Below are positions 60,160 to 64,000 of a stretch of DNA of 64,000 bases, in pieces. The position numbers and the translations under genes are program-made. Each line of letters opens with the position of its first letter. Position 1 is the stretch's first letter. The DNA comes from M3007 sp041736625. GTDB taxonomy: Bacteria > Bacteroidota > Bacteroidia > Chitinophagales > Saprospiraceae. The notes beneath the pieces are model-generated. The model did no database searches. It was not told the DNA's origin and was given only the letters and a program-made list of their open reading frames with translations. Location of the stretch: assembly GCA_041736625.1 (NCBI GenBank), contig JBGSTG010000142.1, positions 1-64,000 of the forward strand. The letters run 5' to 3'.

Positions 60160-60891
60160 TCAACCTTCTTCCACCACGGCGCCCGACCAGAAGACCGACG
60201 CCAGTACGTACACCACCACCACCGCGCACAGCGCCAGCTCGCGCAGTGGGTACACAAGCAGTACGAAAAGGGCCAAAAACGCCGGCGCCCGCCACCACGA
60301 CCGCCCGCTGAATTTGAGCCCGAACAGGGGCAGTTCGGCGTTCATCAGCACGCAGAGCAGGGCGATCAGCGCGTACAGCACCGGCACATGCAGCAGCACG
60401 GCGTTGATGCCGAAGCGGTTGTGCCCGGAGGCCAGTGCCAGGCCGAGCACGAATACGGTGGTGGCCGGCGTGGTGAGGCCGATGAAGTAGTGCGCCTGCC
60501 GGGTGTCGAGGTTGAATCGGCCCAGGCGCAGGGCGGCGAAGGCCGAAAGGACAAACGCAGGCAGGGCGGTGGTGCAAATGGCCGGACGGATGTTGTTGGG
60601 CGGGTACAGTTCCCAGGCGTCCGGACAAGCCACCTGAGCCAGCATGTGGTAAAACAGGGCGCCGGGGACGAAACCGAAGCTGATCACGTCGGCCAGCGAG
60701 TCCAGCTCCTTGCCCAGCGGGGAGGCCACGCCCAGGGCCCGGGCAGCCAGTCCGTCGGCGTAGTCCAGCGCAAAGCTGCCCAGCGTGAAAAGCGCCGCTT
60801 CGGGCGCCCTTCCGTTCAGGATAAACAACACGGCGCAGCAGCCGCAGAACAGGTTGGCGAGGGTCAGGGTATTGGGCAGATGGCGGATCAT
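60160..60891 (-). CDS. pssA: CDP-diacylglycerol-serine O-phosphatidyltransferase
   Basis: This 243-residue membrane protein with about seven hydrophobic segments makes phosphatidylserine, which is then decarboxylated to phosphatidylethanolamine. The CDP-alcohol phosphotransferase motif is complete: LDYADGLAARALGVASPLGK followed by ELDSLADVISFG, with all four aspartates. A TACTTTTA sequence four bases before the ATG may be a promoter box with one mismatch. It is convergent with the preceding T9SS gene after a 23-base gap. Confidence 0.93.
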   Translation of the reverse strand: MIRHLPNTLTLANLFCGCCAVLFILNGRAPEAALFTLGSFALDYADGLAARALGVASPLGKELDSLADVISFGFVPGALFYHMLAQVACPDAWELYPPNNIRPAICTTALPAFVLSAFAALRLGRFNLDTRQAHYFIGLTTPATTVFVLGLALASGHNRFGINAVLLHVPVLYALIALLCVLMNAELPLFGLKFSGRSWWRAPAFLALFVLLVYPLRELALCAVVVVYVLASVFWSGAVVEEG

Positions 60892-61028
60892 GGGTTAAAA
60901 GTACGGTTTTTGCTATTTTAAGAAAAATTTGACATTTGCGCCGGCCAACATTTTACCCCATTTTGGCGTCTAATGAAGAGTAATCCCTCCTTGCGGTGTC
61001 CCTGTATTTTCTACACCAGTAACCAACC

Positions 61029-63785
61029 ATGATTAAAAAACTACTTTTCGCCGTCGTCCTGATCCTTTCGGCCATCCTGACTGCCCGGGCCCAGCCGCTG
61101 AACGATGAATGCACAGGCGCCATTCAGCTGCCTAACATTGCCAATTACTGCAGCAGTGTGGGGCAGTTCAGCAACGCCGGCGCCACCTCCTCTGCGTTTG
61201 GGCCGGCCACCTGTTTCGGCGCTGCTACTCAGGGCGACGTGTGGTTCAGTTTTGTGGCCCAGGCGACCGACGTAACCATCACGGTGCGCGGTAATACCGC
61301 CACCTCGGCAGGCGGCACGCTCACCAATCCGCAAGTGGCGCTGTACCTGGGCACTTGTGCAGGCACCATCAACCAGCTCGAATGCCAGAGCGCCCCGCCG
61401 GGCACCAATGTAGCCGAAGCATACCAGGGTGGCCTGTTCGTGGGTTCCACCTACCTAATTCGCATCCAGGGCGCCGGCGGCGCGCAGGGCACCTTCCAGC
61501 TCTGCGTCAACAACTACAACGCGCCCCAGGAGCCACAGTCCGACTGCCCGGATGCGTCCATCCTGTGCGACAAGTCGCCCTTCGTCGTGCAAAGTGTCAG
61601 TGGTTTCGGCTTCGACGGTTCGGAGCTGGACGACGCCACCTGCTTTTTCAACGGCGCGCCGGTCGGCAACGAAACCAACTCCACCTGGTTCGTGTGGACC
61701 TGCGACCAGTCCGGTACCCTGGAGTTCACCCTGACCCCGCTGAATGCGCCCGACGACCTGGACTTCGTGGTGTACCGCCTGCCCAACGGCATCGGCAACT
61801 GCGCTGGCAAGGAGGTCGTGCGCTGCATGGCTTCGGGCGACTTTCAGTTTCCCAGCCCGTGCATGGGCCCTACCGGACTGCGACCCGGCGACACCGATAT
61901 CAGCGAGGACGCCGGCTGTTCTGACCCTGGGGACAACGCGTGGCTGTCGCCCATGAACATGGTGGCCGGCGAGTCGTATGCGCTCGTCGTGAACAACTTT
62001 TCCGCCACCGGCAACGGCTTTTCCATCGAATTTGGCGGCAGCGGCACGTTTCTCGGTCCTACGGCTCAGTTTACCACCCTGCCGCCGGCCGTTTGCCTCG
62101 GCACACCCGTGCAGGTGGTCGATGCCTCCGTGTTTCCCCTGGGCCAGATCACGCAGTGGCGCTGGAGCTTTGGCGCCGATGCCCAGCCCCAGACCGCCAC
62201 CGGCCCCGGCCCGCATGTGGTGCAGTTCAACACCCCGGGCACGCTGCCCGTCGTGCTGACCGTGGAGACCGACCTGGGCTGCAAGGTGACTGATATCCAG
62301 AATGTGATCGTTTTCCCCGATGTAAAGGTGGACACGGTGATCGCCACGCCCGACTGCAACGGCGGCACCAACGGCACCATCGAGATCGTCAACATCCGGG
62401 AGGGCACGCCTGCCTACCTGTTTAGCTGGGAGGGCGGGCCGTTCACCCCGGAAAATTCGCTCGACAGCCTGCCTGTGGGTATTTACAACCTCGTCATCCG
62501 CGATGCCAACAACTGTGAAACGGAAATTAACGTGGAAGTCAAGGAAAAAGAACTAACCGTAGCGCCCGACATTACCCCCCCGCTTTGCACCGGGCAGGAC
62601 AACGGCGTCGTCGCGCTCACCGTTACCAACGGAACCCCCACGTTCCTGTTCGACTGGCAGGACGGCAATGGCTTCGTCCCCGTGAACACCCTGGGCGGCT
62701 TCTCTGCCGGCACCTATACCATCCTCGGCCTCGACGGCGAGCTGTGCAAGGGCACCTATGTGGTGACGATACCCGACAACCCGCCCGTGACCCTCAGTAT
62801 GGACACTGTGCATGTGACCTGCTTCAGCGCGGCCAACGGCATGGCCTTCGCCAATACCGGCGGTGGCGTGGGTGGCTTCACCTACCAGTGGAGCGACGGC
62901 CAAACAGAGCAGGAGGCCACCAGCCTGGCGCCCGGCCAGTACGATGTGACCGCCAGCGACGCCAACGGGTGCTCCATCACCGGCGGCGTTTTTATTGTGG
63001 AGCCCCCCGATCTGGTGATTGACCTGCTCGGTACCACCGACCTGCTGTGCAACGGCATCCCTACCGGCAGCATCGAGGTGGCGGGCGCCGGCGGCGTACC
63101 GCCGTATGCGTTCAGCTCCGACGGCATCAACTTTTTCCCCATCGGCCAACTGACCGACCTGCCGGCGGGCGACTACCAGGCCCTCATCCGCGATGCCAAC
63201 GGTTGCACAGACTCTGTTTTTGCCAGTATTCTGCAACCCCTTCCGTTGGTGGTCGACGCACAGCCGGCAGACACCACGGTGAACCTCGGCTTCACCGTGC
63301 GTACCCAGACGCTAACACTGCCTTTTGGCCGGCCGGTGACTTTCCAGTGGACACCTCCGCTGGGGTTAAGCGATCCCACGGACAACGAACCGCTCATCAC
63401 GGCCATCCAGACTCAGGCGTACGTGGTGCAGGTCACGGATGAAACGGGCTGCACGGCAACCGACACGGTGGTTGTTCGCGTCAACCTCGAACGGCCGGTG
63501 TACATCCCCAACGTCTTTTACCCCAACGGCGCCTTGTATCCGAACGATCATTTCACGGTTTTCAGCGGGCCGGCCGCCCAGAGCATCGAGTTGGTGCAGG
63601 TGTACGACCGTTGGGGTGAGCTGATCTTTGAAGGCGCCGACTTGCCGCTGAACGAGCCCAACCTGGGCTGGGATGGCACCTACAAGGGGGAACCGGTGTT
63701 TGGCGTGTTTACTTACGTGGCGCGGGTTCGGTTTGTGGATGGGGTTGCGCAGGATTACAGCGGGGATGTGACGGTGGTGCCGTAA
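61029..63785 (+). CDS. Secreted SprB-repeat adhesin-like protein with gliding-type T9SS C-terminal domain
   Basis: The protein is 918 residues. A signal peptide (LLFAVVLILSAILTARAQ) is followed by two beta-sandwich regions with many cysteines, a PKD domain (about residues 345-435, with WRWSFGADAQ) and about four SprB-type repeats (about 440-740). The repeats follow the pattern CNG..NGTIEI, then a W/F-rich strand, then GIYNLVIRDANNC. The end, NVFYPNGALYPNDHFTVFSG through VQVYDRWGELIFEGADL, is the gliding motility-associated (type B) T9SS sorting domain. It is probably displayed on the surface for adhesion. Confidence 0.88.
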   Translation: MIKKLLFAVVLILSAILTARAQPLNDECTGAIQLPNIANYCSSVGQFSNAGATSSAFGPATCFGAATQGDVWFSFVAQATDVTITVRGNTATSAGGTLTNPQVALYLGTCAGTINQLECQSAPPGTNVAEAYQGGLFVGSTYLIRIQGAGGAQGTFQLCVNNYNAPQEPQSDCPDASILCDKSPFVVQSVSGFGFDGSELDDATCFFNGAPVGNETNSTWFVWTCDQSGTLEFTLTPLNAPDDLDFVVYRLPNGIGNCAGKEVVRCMASGDFQFPSPCMGPTGLRPGDTDISEDAGCSDPGDNAWLSPMNMVAGESYALVVNNFSATGNGFSIEFGGSGTFLGPTAQFTTLPPAVCLGTPVQVVDASVFPLGQITQWRWSFGADAQPQTATGPGPHVVQFNTPGTLPVVLTVETDLGCKVTDIQNVIVFPDVKVDTVIATPDCNGGTNGTIEIVNIREGTPAYLFSWEGGPFTPENSLDSLPVGIYNLVIRDANNCETEINVEVKEKELTVAPDITPPLCTGQDNGVVALTVTNGTPTFLFDWQDGNGFVPVNTLGGFSAGTYTILGLDGELCKGTYVVTIPDNPPVTLSMDTVHVTCFSAANGMAFANTGGGVGGFTYQWSDGQTEQEATSLAPGQYDVTASDANGCSITGGVFIVEPPDLVIDLLGTTDLLCNGIPTGSIEVAGAGGVPPYAFSSDGINFFPIGQLTDLPAGDYQALIRDANGCTDSVFASILQPLPLVVDAQPADTTVNLGFTVRTQTLTLPFGRPVTFQWTPPLGLSDPTDNEPLITAIQTQAYVVQVTDETGCTATDTVVVRVNLERPVYIPNVFYPNGALYPNDHFTVFSGPAAQSIELVQVYDRWGELIFEGADLPLNEPNLGWDGTYKGEPVFGVFTYVARVRFVDGVAQDYSGDVTVVP

Positions 63786-63790
63786 CTTTG
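63783..63790 (+). promoter_or_regulatory. TAnnTTTG box overlapping a stop codon
   Basis: TAACTTTG shares its TAA with the stop codon of the SprB-repeat gene (63783-63785). It lies six bases before the ATG at 63797. Confidence 0.6.
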
Positions 63791-63796
63791 GCGCCC

Positions 63797-64000
63797 ATGA
63801 AAAACGCCCCCCTGCATCCTGTCCTGCGCCTTGTTTACGGTTTTTTACGGTTGCTCACGGCGGTTTCCTTGCCCGTCTATTTCCGTGAACGGCTGGTACT
63901 GGGCCGCACGTATTTCCGTTTCGACGGCCCTGTAATTGTTGCGGTGAACCACCCGAGCACCCTGATGGACGTGCTCAATTCCGGTTTGCAGGTTCGGCAG
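63797..64000 (+). CDS. 1-acylglycerol-3-phosphate acyltransferase family protein, 5' part only
   Basis: The window ends after 68 codons. VAVNHPSTLMDVLN contains the NHxxxxD-like acyltransferase motif of the PlsC family (the usual NHxSxxD), which adds the second acyl chain to lysophosphatidic acid. The start (MKNAPLHPVLRLVYGFLRLL) shows a hydrophobic helix typical of these membrane enzymes. The close promoter box supports the ATG. Confidence 0.8.
   Translation, partial: MKNAPLHPVLRLVYGFLRLLTAVSLPVYFRERLVLGRTYFRFDGPVIVAVNHPSTLMDVLNSGLQVRQ

Overview
The window comes from a member of the Bacteroidota, most likely a Saprospiria-like lineage. The evidence is the type IX secretion protein PorQ, three large secreted proteins that appear to carry T9SS sorting domains, Bacteroidota-type families (DUF2851, DUF4294, LptC, GbsR) and repeated use of the Bacteroidota promoter box TAnnTTTG. 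The DNA is moderately GC-rich by eye. It is chromosomal and mostly housekeeping, with one small accessory stretch near 51.8-54.3 kb and one AT-rich secreted hydrolase gene near 20-21.5 kb.

Layout. 0-8.6 kb: a truncated acyltransferase-like gene, a Nudix hydrolase, an FAD amine/amino-acid oxidase, VanW, DUF2851, YigZ, PabB, an ABC permease and DUF4294. 8.6-12.2 kb: the tig-clpP-clpX protein quality cluster with tRNA-Leu upstream. 12.3-19.7 kb: the (p)ppGpp enzyme, an SRPBCC protein, PorQ, then the rpsL-rpsG-fusA operon ending at a strong terminator. 19.8-23 kb: GH16 hydrolase, LMW phosphatase and RmlA. 23-28 kb: rimP-nusA-infB. 28-33.6 kb: a TlpA-like thioredoxin protein with TrmB, a small secreted unknown, YceI, FolE and an Lgt-family protein. 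33.6-41 kb: a large membrane protein, a dihydroorotase homologue without its metal ligands, a DUF2201 metallopeptidase/VWA-like protein with an LRR protein, a GbsR regulator and a second acyltransferase-like gene. 41-51.8 kb: envelope genes (LptC, a CBS protein, PBP1A), NAD kinase, an AI-2E family exporter, a TonB receptor and HemN. 51.8-54.3 kb: accessory stretch with a DUF4058 gene, a possible Fic remnant and an acetyltransferase/XRE pair under a perfect 29-base palindrome. 54.3-64 kb: kynureninase, an SPFH protein, a PNGase F-like T9SS protein, PssA, an SprB-repeat T9SS protein and a truncated acyltransferase.

Three themes cut across the window. First, many genes have a TAnnTTTG box only 4-9 bases before the start codon, which predicts leaderless or nearly leaderless mRNAs. 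Second, four families of short degenerate repeats occur between genes; three of them form facing arms around a small loop, and the elements often begin or end at a stop codon. Third, seven convergent gene pairs are 0-18 bases apart with no terminator visible between them. The best candidate for an undescribed system is the acetyltransferase/XRE pair at 53.0-54.1 kb, which has the layout of a toxin-antitoxin module. All calls come from reading the sequence; no database search was run.
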